The notes beneath the pieces were generated by a model, which had not been told where the DNA came from, ran no database searches, and saw only the letters and a list, made by a program, of their open reading frames with translations. 61,052 nt of DNA. Origin: Oscillatoriales cyanobacterium PMM_0080 (lineage in GTDB: Bacteria > Cyanobacteriota > Cyanobacteriia > Cyanobacteriales > Microcoleaceae). A program made the translations under genes and the position numbers. The stretch lies in the NCBI GenBank assembly GCA_949127775.1, contig CASBQF010000025.1:1-61052 (forward strand), written 5' to 3'. Below, in pieces: positions 1 through 7,991 of the stretch. Numbering within the stretch: position 1 is the stretch's first letter; every line of letters starts with the position of its first letter.

Positions 1-18
1 ATTTGCCTCCGAAATTTA

Positions 19-66
19 GTAGGGGCAATTCATGAATTGCCCGGGCAATTCATGAATTGCCCCTAC
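19..66. repeat. 48-bp perfect palindrome
   Basis: The two 24-bp arms are exact reverse complements (GTAGGGGCAATTC... / ...GAATTGCCCCTAC). Each arm itself contains the palindrome GGGCAATTCATGAATTGCCC. It is a dispersed-palindrome type common in intergenic cyanobacterial DNA. No coding function is seen in 1-437, which holds this repeat, the element at 167-225 and the heptamer array before ruvX. Confidence 0.85.
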
Positions 67-166
67 TCTCTCATTTCAGGGATTGCCTTCGCTAGGTGAA
101 TCATACCTAAATTCAGCAACGCCGAATAAGACTTAATTCCTGATATGATGTCCGCTCAATTAAATG

Positions 167-225
167 TTTGATCGTTCGGACTTTAGTCCTCTTCCTTTAT
201 GCGGACTAAAGTCCGAACGATCAAA
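167..225. repeat. Inverted repeat, family 'GGACTTTAGTCC', copy 1
   Basis: Arms 167-189 and 203-225 are exact inverted copies built around TCGGACTTTAGTCC / GGACTAAAGTCCGA, with a 13-nt loop. Related copies lie at 9945-10004, 11447-11505 and 51187-51242, all outside genes. This fits a dispersed non-autonomous hairpin family. Confidence 0.85.
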
Positions 226-367
226 CCCAAGAAACTCAACTTCTTTCCTTCTTCTTTCGCGTTTTAGTAGATGCCCATTCCGCACCGATTAAGTATCTTG
301 TAGAGTGCGCAATGCGCACCAGTTGAGTGTTTGGAGTCAACCGGTGCGCAGTGCACACCCTACAAAC

Positions 368-427
368 TTCTTCCTTCTTCCTTCTTCCTTCTTCCTTCTT
401 CCTTCTTCCTTCTTCCTTCTTCCTTCT
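368..427. repeat. Tandem heptamer array (TTCCTTC)n upstream of ruvX
   Basis: About eight and a half exact copies of the 7-mer TTCCTTC run up to 11 nt before the ruvX start codon. They replace any recognisable Shine-Dalgarno region. The same heptamer in degenerate form occurs near 41196-41230 and 55087-55110. Because 7 is not a multiple of 3, copy-number change alters both the leader and the frame of the open extension that runs through it. Confidence 0.85.
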
Positions 428-437
428 GCTACCTATA

Positions 438-875
438 ATGTCCAACGATAAATTATGGATTTCTGCCCTCGGATTAGATATCGGCCTCAAACGAGTCGGG
501 CTCGCCGGGTGTGACGGTACTGGCTTAATAGCTACGGGGATTACTACTCTAGTACGATCGTCCTTCGAGCGAGACGTAGCTTATCTCAGAGAGCTCGTCC
601 GAGAACGGAGAGTGCAAATTTTAGTTGCAGGCTTGCCCTACTCCCTGAGCGGAGAATTGGGCGATCAAGCTCGACAAGTGCAGAAATATGCCCGTCGCAT
701 CGCCGCCGCTTTAGAGCTCCCTCTAGAATACGCGGACGAGCGCCTGACTTCGGTTGAGGCCGAGGAATTGATGAAAACCGCAGGAATTTCGGTGTCGCAA
801 AATAAGGGTTCGATCGATCGTAAAGCAGCAGCCCTGATTTTGCAGCAGTGGTTGGACGAGAGAAGGCAAAAATAG
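438..875 (+). CDS. ruvX: RuvX/YqgF-family putative pre-16S rRNA nuclease
   Basis: 145 residues, the usual length for YqgF/RuvX. The N-terminal ALGLDIGLKRVG segment carries the first RNase H-fold Asp, and ERLTSVEAEE plus the C-terminal IDRKAAALILQQWL are family hallmarks. Family knowledge: cytoplasmic RNase H-fold nuclease implicated in 16S rRNA 5' maturation. I chose ATG 438 because homology starts there; the open frame back to 327 only translates the heptamer repeat into Phe/Leu/Ser runs. In cyanobacteria this gene is often followed by DUF3727, mltG, a YqeG-type HAD gene and proB. That order is kept here but interrupted by two tnpB genes. Confidence 0.93.
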   Translation: MSNDKLWISALGLDIGLKRVGLAGCDGTGLIATGITTLVRSSFERDVAYLRELVRERRVQILVAGLPYSLSGELGDQARQVQKYARRIAAALELPLEYADERLTSVEAEELMKTAGISVSQNKGSIDRKAAALILQQWLDERRQK

Positions 876-938
876 TCAGTAGTCAGTAGTCAGTAGGCAG
901 ATTAATTGCCTGTTTGGCCTGTTTGGCCTGTTTGGCCC

Positions 939-992
939 ATTAACATTTTATCGGCGTATTGACACTCCTCTGCCGATACGGCGAGAGGATTC
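939..992 (-). ncRNA. Predicted omega-RNA 3' end and guide of tnpB copy 1
   Basis: On the minus strand, directly after tnpB, positions 992-959 read GAATCC, a hairpin (CCTCT-C-GCCG-TAT-CGGC-AGAGG), then GTGTCAA. This is the layout known for IS200/IS605 right ends, for example ISDra2, whose omega-RNA scaffold ends GAATC...hairpin...GGTTCAA. The scaffold would overlap the tnpB 3' end, and the guide would begin at 958 and run leftward (TACGCCGATAAAATGT...). The scaffold-guide boundary is inferred by analogy. No tnpA is nearby. Confidence 0.7.
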
Positions 993-1057
993 TTAGTTCT
1001 TAGACCGGACTTAACTCAAGAACATTTTTTTGCACCTGATCCAGAGATCCAGTCTCC

Positions 1058-2194
1058 CTAAGCGTTTACGATCTCAAAGATCGAAGTTCCCGTATGCCCT
1101 ACGGTACTTATGCCGCGATTGAGGATATTAATTGCGGCGTTATGATCTCTGTCCATCTCACACCCACACTGACAAGTATGGGTTCGAGTGGATAGAGATT
1201 TCTTAACCACAGCACCACAACTGCTGCATTCTTGGCTTGTGTAAGCTGGATTTACCGCAATGGTAATCCGACCGAACACTTTTCCAAAATATTCCAAGAA
1301 CATTCTGAACTGATACCAAGAAGCATCACTAATCGATTTGGCTAAGCAGTGATTTTTAACCATGTTAGACACTCTCAAATCTTCATAAACTACTACATCG
1401 TTTGATGTGATTACGCATCTTGCTAACTTAACAGCATGATCTTTACGTTGTCTACTTATTTTGAGATGTCGCTTACCTAAAATCACTCTAGCTTTACGAC
1501 GATTTAAACCACCTTTTGCTTTCCGGCTTACAAGACGCCCGGCGCGTTTTAACCGTGCTTCACCTCTACGCAGAAATCTCGGGTTGGGAACCATTTCGCC
1601 ATTTGAATCAGTGTAAAACTCTTTAAGTCCCACATCTAATCCAATCGTTTTGCCTGTCATTGGAGCGAGTTCTACTCGGTCTACTTGGATACAAAACTGG
1701 ACGTAATATCCATCGGCTCGTTTAATTAGTCGAATTCGTTTGATTTGGTCTGGCTGATAGAAGTTAAGGTCGCGAGTCCCTTTTAGCTTCAGCTTGCCAA
1801 TTCCGCACTTATCCGTAAATGTAATTGATTTCCGATCTTCTGCTAGCTTCCAAGAATTAGTTTTGTATTCAACGGAGCGACAGTCTTTTTGGAATTTAGG
1901 AAAACTAACCTTTTTACCTTTAATGCCCTTTTTGATATTTTCGTAAAATCGGGAAATACCAGCCCATGCTCTCTCCGCACTTGCCTGTCGAGCCATTGCA
2001 CCTAACTTGTTCGCAAAGTCGAACTCTTTAGCCCAAATTGCACAATACTTGGAAAGATCGAACCAAGATTTAGCACCGCCATCCATCCACAGTCGGATCG
2101 ATTTATTGCGAATGAATTGACAAATTCTAATCGCTTCATCGATCGACTGAAACTGATTTTGTTTTGCGTAAGCCTTGAATTCGAGAACAAGCAT
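1058..2194 (-). CDS. tnpB: RNA-guided endonuclease TnpB (IS200/IS605 family), copy 1
   Basis: 378 residues, close to full length for TnpB. The RuvC catalytic residues are present: Asp187 in GLDVGL, Glu271 in VYEDL and Asp350 in DRDHNAA. The zinc ribbon is CSSC...CQC (Cys323/326/341/343). The N-terminal half has the family's FIRNKSIRLW and MARQASAERA segments. Known role: nuclease guided by an omega-RNA made from its own 3' region, favouring retention of the transposon. No tnpA accompanies it, so mobility would depend on a transposase elsewhere. It lies between ruvX and the DUF3727 gene, opposite to both. About 55% identical by eye to copy 2 at 3375. Confidence 0.95.
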   Translation of the reverse strand: MLVLEFKAYAKQNQFQSIDEAIRICQFIRNKSIRLWMDGGAKSWFDLSKYCAIWAKEFDFANKLGAMARQASAERAWAGISRFYENIKKGIKGKKVSFPKFQKDCRSVEYKTNSWKLAEDRKSITFTDKCGIGKLKLKGTRDLNFYQPDQIKRIRLIKRADGYYVQFCIQVDRVELAPMTGKTIGLDVGLKEFYTDSNGEMVPNPRFLRRGEARLKRAGRLVSRKAKGGLNRRKARVILGKRHLKISRQRKDHAVKLARCVITSNDVVVYEDLRVSNMVKNHCLAKSISDASWYQFRMFLEYFGKVFGRITIAVNPAYTSQECSSCGAVVKKSLSTRTHTCQCGCEMDRDHNAAINILNRGISTVGHTGTSIFEIVNA

Positions 2195-2393
2195 TTTTCT
2201 ATTCCTCCTATTCCTACTATAGCACGCTCGTCATAGGAATACTCAACGCTCTGTCAGAATTTGGAGAAAGTCCCCCTAGAAGGGGGAGGCTCGCGTCCCC
2301 AAATTTTTGGTAGCTTAACAAAGGCGTGATATCCTAGGTTGTGCAAGTTTGCTACGCACACCTGTCACCGTTGACATACGGTCGAAAACTCCC

Positions 2394-2409
2394 CAGTACC
2401 TCGGTACTG
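2394..2409. other. Short hairpin upstream of the DUF3727 gene
   Basis: CAGTACC-TC-GGTACTG is a perfect 7-bp stem with a 2-nt loop, 24 nt before the ATG at 2434. Upstream, 2195-2393 would contain the left end of tnpB copy 1, whose border I cannot fix. A TTGACA hexamer occurs at about 2371. It could be a transposon-end hairpin or a leader structure of the downstream gene. Confidence 0.4.
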
Positions 2410-2433
2410 AATAAGTAAAATCATATATACGCG

Positions 2434-3009
2434 ATGTCCTCATCCCCATACCGCAAAGAGAATGGCAGTTCTAAGGAAGTTTCCGTCACCCTGACTGACG
2501 AATTTGGGCGATCGCTAACTTGTAACATAGAATATTCTATGGACTTAGAAGGTCAAGAATACGCTTTGCTGCTTCCGATTGATTCGCCAGTAGAAATTTT
2601 TACTTGGCACGGAGACGAAACCGACGAAGCAGCAATTCCTGTAGAAGACGAGAGTGAAATTGACAAAATTTTTGAGACTGCTAAAGTTGTCCTGCAAGAG
2701 CAAAATTTGACTCTCCGGCGTACGGCAGTGACGCTGACTGTAATTGGCGAATTGCCGGAATTTCCCCCAGAGGATATGATGCCAGATGCCGACCCCGATG
2801 AGGAGTCGGAGTTTGAGGAGCTGATGTGGCTGACTAGCTTCTACCACAAAGAACAGGAATATGCCATTTATACGCCTCTTGACCCGTTCTTTATCTTGGC
2901 TCGAATGAATGATGATGGCAAGCCAGAATTGCTCTCAGAAGAAGAGTTCCAAAGGCTAGAACCGATGTTGCCCATGCTGGAAGACCAGTTCTTTGACGAG
3001 CTTGATTAG
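2434..3009 (+). CDS. DUF3727 domain-containing protein
   Basis: 191-residue acidic protein recognised as the cyanobacterial DUF3727 family. It has two similar beta-rich halves, VTLTDEFGRSLTCNIEYS...YALLLPIDSPVEIF and ELMWLTSFYHKEQEYAIYTPLDPFFILARM, joined by an acidic linker. No signal peptide, membrane segment or catalytic motif is visible. Function is unknown. Its conserved position between ruvX and mltG in cyanobacteria suggests a housekeeping role. Here it is isolated from both neighbours by tnpB insertions, so it must use its own promoter or one supplied by the insertion. Confidence 0.85.
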   Translation: MSSSPYRKENGSSKEVSVTLTDEFGRSLTCNIEYSMDLEGQEYALLLPIDSPVEIFTWHGDETDEAAIPVEDESEIDKIFETAKVVLQEQNLTLRRTAVTLTVIGELPEFPPEDMMPDADPDEESEFEELMWLTSFYHKEQEYAIYTPLDPFFILARMNDDGKPELLSEEEFQRLEPMLPMLEDQFFDELD

Positions 3010-3374
3010 ATATTAATTGGAGGCAGAAGGTCTCACGGCAAACAGCAGAATTTTTTACTATTTTATCAAAAAGTAAACTGCTCGCCCGATCGAACTTTTT
3101 CAACATTGTGCCTTCTGCCTTCATGCTCCGGCTATTGAACTGAGCCTTGGAATTGTGCCTTGAAAAAGGCTTGTATCCCTAACTTTTCGGTCATCAATCG
3201 CAAGTCATCAGTCATTGGTCGTTACCGGAAATTTGGGTAAAAGCCCCGTCCTTTTAGGACGGCTTTAATTTTCTCTGTTTCTTTCAGGCTTGAGATTGTG
3301 AGAGTCAACCGTAAAGATTCTTAAAGTGGTCGATTTATAGCGACAATTGCCTATAAACATCATATAATAGTTCC
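3010..3374. other. Gap between DUF3727 gene and tnpB copy 2
   Basis: No gene is seen. It contains an inverted pair AGGCAGAAGG (3021-3030) / CCTTCTGCCT (3111-3120). It also has a hairpin at about 3238-3266 (AAGCC-cc-GTCC / GGAC-GGCTT) that could be the terminator of the upstream gene or the left-end hairpin of tnpB copy 2. The exact left boundary of the tnpB element cannot be fixed from one sequence. Confidence 0.5.
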
Positions 3375-4568
3375 ATGATTGTATTAGAGTTCAAGTTGAA
3401 AGGCAAACCACAGCAGTATCAGATCATCGACGACATGATCAGAACTGCTCAGTTTGTCCGCAACAAAGCTCTTAGATACTGGATCGACAATCAAGGAGTC
3501 AAGCTAGTTGACCTCTACAAACAATGCGCCATCATGGCAAAAGAGTTTGATTGGGCAGGTAGACTTAACTCAATGGCACGTCAAGCTTCGGCGGAACGTG
3601 CCATTTTTGCTGTTCAACGTTTTTTCTCAAATTGCCAAGCTAAGAAGCCAGGAAAAAAAGGATATCCGCAATTCAAAAAACACACTCGCTCTGTAGAATA
3701 TAAGACATCAGGCTGGAAGCTTTCTACCGATAAAAGATGCCTGACTTTCACAGACGGTTTTGCTGCTGGAACCTTTAGGTTACTTGGTAGTCGGGACTTG
3801 CATTTCTATGCACCCAGCGAAATTAAGCGAGTTAGGGTTGTCAGGCGTGCTGATGGCTACTATACTCAGTTTTGCATCAATGTGGCTCGGACAGAAGAAG
3901 TTATTCCTACTGGTATTACTGTTGGCTTGGATGTAGGATTAAATCATTTCTACACTGATAGTACCGGGGAAACTGTTTCTAATCCTCGACATCTTCGTAA
4001 AAGCGAAAAAGCTTTAAAGCGATTACAGAAACGAGTTTCTCGAAAAAAGAAAGGTTCTAATAATCGCAAAAAAGCGATTAATAAGTTAGGAAGGAAACAC
4101 CTGAAAGTCAGTAGGCAACGCAAAGACTTCGCTATTAAGACGGCATTGTGCGTGGTAAAATCTAACGATTTTGTAGCCTATGAAAACCTTCAGGTAAAAA
4201 ATATGATGAAAAATCATAAGCTTGCTAAATCAATTAGCGATGCAGCTTGGTCGCAGTTTGCTCAATGGTTGCAATACTTTGGGAAAGTCTACGGGAAAAT
4301 AGTAGTTGCTGTAGCTCCTCAATACACTTATGTGAATTGCTCAACTTGTGGTAATACTGTTAAAAAATCGCTATCGGTGAGAACTCATGTATGCCTATGT
4401 GGCACGGTATTAGACCGCGATCATAATGCAGCTTTGAATATTCTGGCCCTCGGATTGAGGCAAGCAGCAATTAATTTAAATACGGTGGGGCACACCGAAA
4501 TTAACGCTTGGGGACAGACCGACCTCTACTCTTTGGTGGTGACATCAACGGGCAAGTTAACTGATTGA
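3375..4568 (+). CDS. tnpB: RNA-guided endonuclease TnpB (IS200/IS605 family), copy 2
   Basis: 397 residues. The catalytic residues look intact: Asp186 (GLDVGL), Glu270 (AYENL) and Asp349 (DRDHNAA). The zinc ribbon is CSTC...CLC. The C-terminal ~35 residues after NILALG are typical of the TnpB segment that overlaps omega-RNA. No tnpA partner is present. It sits between the DUF3727 gene and mltG, co-directional with both, and its right end falls inside the mltG leader. Intact RuvC residues argue for an active nuclease, not one of the nuclease-dead TnpB-derived repressors. Confidence 0.95.
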   Translation: MIVLEFKLKGKPQQYQIIDDMIRTAQFVRNKALRYWIDNQGVKLVDLYKQCAIMAKEFDWAGRLNSMARQASAERAIFAVQRFFSNCQAKKPGKKGYPQFKKHTRSVEYKTSGWKLSTDKRCLTFTDGFAAGTFRLLGSRDLHFYAPSEIKRVRVVRRADGYYTQFCINVARTEEVIPTGITVGLDVGLNHFYTDSTGETVSNPRHLRKSEKALKRLQKRVSRKKKGSNNRKKAINKLGRKHLKVSRQRKDFAIKTALCVVKSNDFVAYENLQVKNMMKNHKLAKSISDAAWSQFAQWLQYFGKVYGKIVVAVAPQYTYVNCSTCGNTVKKSLSVRTHVCLCGTVLDRDHNAALNILALGLRQAAINLNTVGHTEINAWGQTDLYSLVVTSTGKLTD

Positions 4569-4573
4569 ACCAA

Positions 4574-4622
4574 GAATCCCCGTGCGTTCAGGCCGAGGAA
4601 TGTCAATTAACCGCCGCTTATC
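4574..4622 (+). ncRNA. Predicted omega-RNA 3' end and guide of tnpB copy 2
   Basis: Positions 4574-4606 read GAATCC...hairpin remnant...GAGGAATGTCAA, the same right-end layout as copy 1. The guide would start at 4607 (TTAACCGCCGCTTATC...) and end about 15 nt before the mltG ATG at 4637, overlapping the presumed Shine-Dalgarno GAGGA at 4623. The hairpin is weaker than in copy 1, with several mismatches. That may mean decay or a tolerated variant. The scaffold/guide boundary is inferred from ISDra2-type elements. Confidence 0.65.
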
Positions 4623-4636
4623 GAGGACAACGGATT

Positions 4637-5761
4637 ATGAGTAAAGAACAACTGACAAAAAGCAGCGCGCGCGAGAACCGAAAAGGTACTCCGAAAGTCT
4701 CTAAATGGTTGTTTTATCTGGTGTTGCTGCCGGCAATTTGGGGAGTTTGCGCTTGGCAGGGCTGGGCTTGGTGGAGCTGGGCTTCAGCGCCTCCTAAAAT
4801 AGCTGAAACGTCCACTACACCAGGAGAGGATGCTGCTGTTTCTATCCAAATCCCCGAAGGTACTTCTAGCCAAAAAATCGGGCGGGATTTAGAGGCTGCT
4901 GGCTTAATTCGATCGGCTTCTGCATGGAATATGTGGACGCGCTGGTTGACTCTCCAAAACCGCGATGGAGGATTTAAAGCAGGAATTTACCAACTATCGC
5001 CAACTCAGCCACTAAGCGCCGTTGCTGAAAAACTTTGGAAAGGTGAAGTCGTACAGCAGAGTTTCACGATTCCTGAAGGGTGGTCGATCGCACAAATGAG
5101 CGCTTATTTTGAAGCGCAAGGTTTCTTCCCGGCTAAGGCTTTTACGGCAGCGGTGAGTCAAGTTCCCTACGCTCAATACCCTTGGCTCCCGAGCGGCTTG
5201 CCTCATTTGGAAGGGTTTTTGTACCCAGATACTTATCAGCTAGACGGCGGTGCAGTTACTCCAGAAGCTGTGATCAAACAAATGCTCAGCCGTTTCGAGA
5301 AGATAGCCCTGCCAGTCTATCAAAAAAATCAAAATAATACTAAACTCTCTCTCAAAGAGTGGGTGACGCTGGCGAGTATTGTGGAAAAAGAAGCTGTGGT
5401 TGCAAGCGAGCGAAATCGAATTTCTGGGGTATTCAACAGCCGTCTGAAAAAAAATATGCCGTTGGGTTCTGATCCGACAGTTGAATATGCTCTCGGCATC
5501 AGGCAAACTAAGGAGAAACCTCTGACTTTTAAACAGGTAGAAACGCCTTCTCCTTACAACACTTATATCAATGCAGGACTACCGCCAACTCCGATCGCCG
5601 CTCCGGGAATATCAAGTCTGGAGGCGACTCTGACTCCCGAAAATACAGAGTATCTGTATTTTATGGCGCGGTACGACGGCACTCACATTTTTAGCCGCAC
5701 TCTGGCCGAACACAATGCTGCTGTCGCTAAAATTGACCAAAAAGTTCGATCGGGTCAATGA
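4637..5761 (+). CDS. mltG: Endolytic murein transglycosylase MltG (YceG family)
   Basis: 374 residues from ATG 4637, which follows GAGGA at good spacing. The possible TTG start at 4565 lies inside the tnpB right end and is rejected. A single N-terminal membrane segment (WLFYLVLLPAIWGVCAWQGW) precedes a LysM-like region (IPEGTSSQKIGRDLEAAGLI) and the YceG domain. The catalytic Glu is predicted at about residue 250 in ASIVEKEA, and the C-terminal NTYINAGLPPTPI is conserved. Role: inner-membrane enzyme that cleaves nascent glycan strands and sets their length. The insertion upstream has probably separated it from its original promoter. Confidence 0.95.
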   Translation: MSKEQLTKSSARENRKGTPKVSKWLFYLVLLPAIWGVCAWQGWAWWSWASAPPKIAETSTTPGEDAAVSIQIPEGTSSQKIGRDLEAAGLIRSASAWNMWTRWLTLQNRDGGFKAGIYQLSPTQPLSAVAEKLWKGEVVQQSFTIPEGWSIAQMSAYFEAQGFFPAKAFTAAVSQVPYAQYPWLPSGLPHLEGFLYPDTYQLDGGAVTPEAVIKQMLSRFEKIALPVYQKNQNNTKLSLKEWVTLASIVEKEAVVASERNRISGVFNSRLKKNMPLGSDPTVEYALGIRQTKEKPLTFKQVETPSPYNTYINAGLPPTPIAAPGISSLEATLTPENTEYLYFMARYDGTHIFSRTLAEHNAAVAKIDQKVRSGQ

Positions 5762-6020
5762 CATAATCTGAGACAATGGTCATGGGTAATTGGTTAAGTA
5801 GATGGGTACAAATAAACATTAGATGGGGAGGGCGGGTTTTGCTTTGCGACGCAACTGGCTTGTATCTCCGTGATTCCGAAGCTCAACCCGCCCCTACCAG
5901 ATACTATTGTTTTTTTCCAATGATCTACTTATTGGTTATTGGAACCAACAAATAACCAATAACCAATAACCAATAACAAATGCCCACCGCCCAATTACCA
6001 ATTATCAATTACTAATATTT
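5762..6020. repeat. Intergenic repeats between mltG and yqeG
   Basis: No gene is seen. A GGGCGGGTT.../...AACCCGCCC pair surrounds 5828-5895. A tandem AATAACC-type array (AACAAATAACCAATAACC...) fills 5945-5985 just before the next start codon. The same heptamer family recurs at 6599-6660, 37080-37110, 38523-38568 and 60040-60080. Confidence 0.7.
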
Positions 6021-6542
6021 ATGACTTGGGGCAAACTATTACAGCCTGACTTAGTTTTAGGCGATTCAATCGTGAACTTAACGGCAGATATTCTTGAGAA
6101 ATATCAGATTAAAGGATTAGTGTTGGATGTGGACGAAACTCTCGTTCCAATTACGGCAATGAATGCTTCTGTCGAACTCAGCCTGTGGGTGGCAGAAATT
6201 AAACCACTGGTATCTCTGTGGTTGGCTAGCAATAATTTAAGTGAGACTCGAATCGGTCGAATTGCTGAGTCTTTGAATTTACCTTATATCACTGGTGCTG
6301 CGAAACCGTCGCGCCGCAAGTTGCGCAAAGCCGTGACTGCAATGAATTTACCGGTGGAACAGGTGGCGATGGTGGGCGATCGACTTTTTACTGATGTTTT
6401 GGCCGGCAATCGTTTGGGAATGTTCACTATTTTAGTAGAACCAATGATTAATGCTGGGGATGCAGTGCGGAAATATCCGGTGCGCTCTTTTGAAGTTTGG
6501 GTTTCTCAAGCTTTGGGAGCAAGTTTAAAAATAAAAGATTAA
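6021..6542 (+). CDS. YqeG-family HAD IIIA-type phosphatase
   Basis: 173 residues, the normal length of the YqeG subfamily. HAD motif I is DVDETLVP (nucleophile Asp plus the +2 Asp). Motif II is WLASNN, a conserved Lys lies in AAKPSRRKLRKA, and motif IV is MVGDRLFTDVLAGNRLG. Cytoplasmic; substrate not established for cyanobacterial members. It sits between mltG and proB, as in other cyanobacteria. The start ATG directly follows an AATAACC tandem array, so the leader is repeat-derived. Confidence 0.88.
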   Translation: MTWGKLLQPDLVLGDSIVNLTADILEKYQIKGLVLDVDETLVPITAMNASVELSLWVAEIKPLVSLWLASNNLSETRIGRIAESLNLPYITGAAKPSRRKLRKAVTAMNLPVEQVAMVGDRLFTDVLAGNRLGMFTILVEPMINAGDAVRKYPVRSFEVWVSQALGASLKIKD

Positions 6543-6665
6543 ATTGGGCATAGGGCATAGGGCATCGGGCATCGGGCATAGATAATTGGTAGGCTGTGAC
6601 AAATAACAAATAACCAATAACCAATAACAAATAACCAATAACCAATAACCAATTACCAATTATCA
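6543..6665. repeat. Tandem short repeats between yqeG and proB
   Basis: Two arrays: GGGCATAGGGCATCGGGCATC-type heptamers (about 6546-6580), then (AATAACC)n at 6599-6660, ending a few bases before the proB ATG. As for ruvX and yqeG, the 5' leader of proB is made of low-complexity heptamers and no clear ribosome-binding site is visible. Confidence 0.8.
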
Positions 6666-7775
6666 ATGACTAAAACTATTGTTGTTAAAATTGGAACTTC
6701 GACGCTGACTCGATCGACTACAGGAAACTTAGCGCTTTCAACCATTGCCACATTAGTCGAAGTTTTGGCTAATTTGCGACACCAAGGGCATCAAGTAGTC
6801 TTGGTTTCTTCCGGTGCGGTGGGAGTTGGCTGTGCGCGCCTGGGTTTGACGGAACGCCCGCGAAACATTGCTCTGAAACAAGCTGTGGCCGCCGTAGGAC
6901 AAGGGCGACTAATGCGAGTGTACGATGACTTGTTTACGACTCTACAACAGCCGATCGCCCAAGTTTTGCTCACTAGGGGCGATTTAGTGCAGCGGAATGG
7001 TTATGTCAACGCCTATAATACCTTTCAACAACTGCTGCGATTAGGCGTTATTCCGATCGTCAATGAGAACGATACTGTAGCGGTAGACGAACTCAAATTC
7101 GGCGATAACGACACGCTTTCGGCGCTAGTAGCTAGCTTAGTCGAAGCAGATTGGTTGTTTATGCTCACGGATGTCGATCGACTCTACTCAGCCGATCCGC
7201 GCAGCAATCCTGACGCGCAGCCGATCGTCCTAGTCAAAAGTATGGCACAGCTCACCGAATTGCAAGTACAAACAGGAGATTCCCGCAGTGGCTGGGGAAC
7301 CGGCGGCATGGTGACAAAAATAGAAGCAGCCAGAATCGCCACAGCATCAGGAGTCCGCACCGTCATCACCAACGGCGCTTTTCCTGGTAATATTGAGCAC
7401 ATATTGAACGGCGAGGCGATCGGCACTCAATTCGAGCCTGAACCGCGCCCTGTAAACGCCCGGAAACACTGGATAGCCAACGTGCTAATTCCGGCTGGCA
7501 AACTTTACTTAGATCCGGGTGCTGTCACAGCAATTACTCAACGTGGCAAATCGCTTTTAGCTGCCGGCATTTCGCAAATAGAAGGAGAATTTCAGGCAGA
7601 AGACGCTGTGCGATTGTGTGACACTGAAGGCAAAGAAATTGCTAGAGGAATTGTGAATTATCACAGTTTAGAATTGATAAAAATTCAGGGATATAAGTCA
7701 GATGAAATTGCCGAAATATTGGGTTATTCAGGCGTAGAAACTGTGGTTCACAGAGATAATTTAGTAATTGTTTAA
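6666..7775 (+). CDS. proB: Glutamate 5-kinase
   Basis: 369 residues. The amino-acid kinase domain begins [10 protein letters not shown] and has SSGAVGVG, the glutamate-binding VNENDTV and [12 protein letters not shown], and [14 protein letters not shown]-terminal PUA domain spans about residues 275-365. It phosphorylates glutamate to gamma-glutamyl phosphate in the first step of proline synthesis, normally feedback-inhibited by proline. proA is not in the window. It is last in the ruvX-to-proB run, 123 bp after the YqeG gene. Confidence 0.96.
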   Translation: MTKTIVVKIGTSTLTRSTTGNLALSTIATLVEVLANLRHQGHQVVLVSSGAVGVGCARLGLTERPRNIALKQAVAAVGQGRLMRVYDDLFTTLQQPIAQVLLTRGDLVQRNGYVNAYNTFQQLLRLGVIPIVNENDTVAVDELKFGDNDTLSALVASLVEADWLFMLTDVDRLYSADPRSNPDAQPIVLVKSMAQLTELQVQTGDSRSGWGTGGMVTKIEAARIATASGVRTVITNGAFPGNIEHILNGEAIGTQFEPEPRPVNARKHWIANVLIPAGKLYLDPGAVTAITQRGKSLLAAGISQIEGEFQAEDAVRLCDTEGKEIARGIVNYHSLELIKIQGYKSDEIAEILGYSGVETVVHRDNLVIV

Positions 7776-7782
7776 GCAACTG

Positions 7783-7808
7783 AGGACACCACAATGCTGT
7801 GTCCCTAC
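7783..7808. repeat. Degenerate copy of the GGGACACGG palindrome
   Basis: AGGACACCACAATGCTGTGTCCCTAC resembles the perfect 29-bp palindrome at 50254-50282 with three arm mismatches. The following AATAATATTGTA also follows the copies at 40571-40635, so the copies share flanking sequence as well as the core. Confidence 0.6.
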
Positions 7809-7854
7809 CAGAAATAATATTGTATGGTGTGCACTGCGCACCGATTGACTTTGA

Positions 7855-7960
7855 TACCATTTTTCTGACCTATGTGCTATGGATGAACTCTTAGCCCCCC
7901 CCTTAGCAAGGGGGGGTTGGGGGGGTAATATCTAGCGCTATTTTATAAAATTGGTGTCAA
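7855..7960. repeat. Dispersed ~105-bp repeat with C7/G7 hairpin, copy 1
   Basis: This copy and 41689-41796 share TACCATTTTTCT, GTGCTATGGAT, CTTAGCCCCCCC, a GGGGGGGTTGGGGGGG block and TAATATCTAGCGCTA, ending in AAATTGG...GT(C/T)AAC. The middle forms a C-run/G-run hairpin whose loop differs between copies. Related C/G cores lie inside leuS and at 59906-59975. Confidence 0.8.
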
Positions 7961-7991
7961 CACATTAGATGGGCAAATTAAACACAGTAAA

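Noticed and set aside
327..437. N-terminal extension of ruvX through the heptamer array
   Set aside because: The extension encodes only SSFFLLP repeats from simple-sequence DNA; RuvX homology begins at the ATG at 438.
236..490. Minus-strand frame with GRRKKEE repeats
   Set aside because: It is a translation of the TTCCTTC array and overlaps the ruvX start; no family features.
3375..4568. Nuclease-dead TnpB-like repressor (TldR) interpretation
   Set aside because: Asp186, Glu270 and Asp349 of the RuvC site are all present, so there is no sign of inactivation.
4565..4636. TTG start extending mltG upstream
   Set aside because: The added residues translate the tnpB right end; the ATG at 4637 has a ribosome-binding site and a proper membrane anchor after it.
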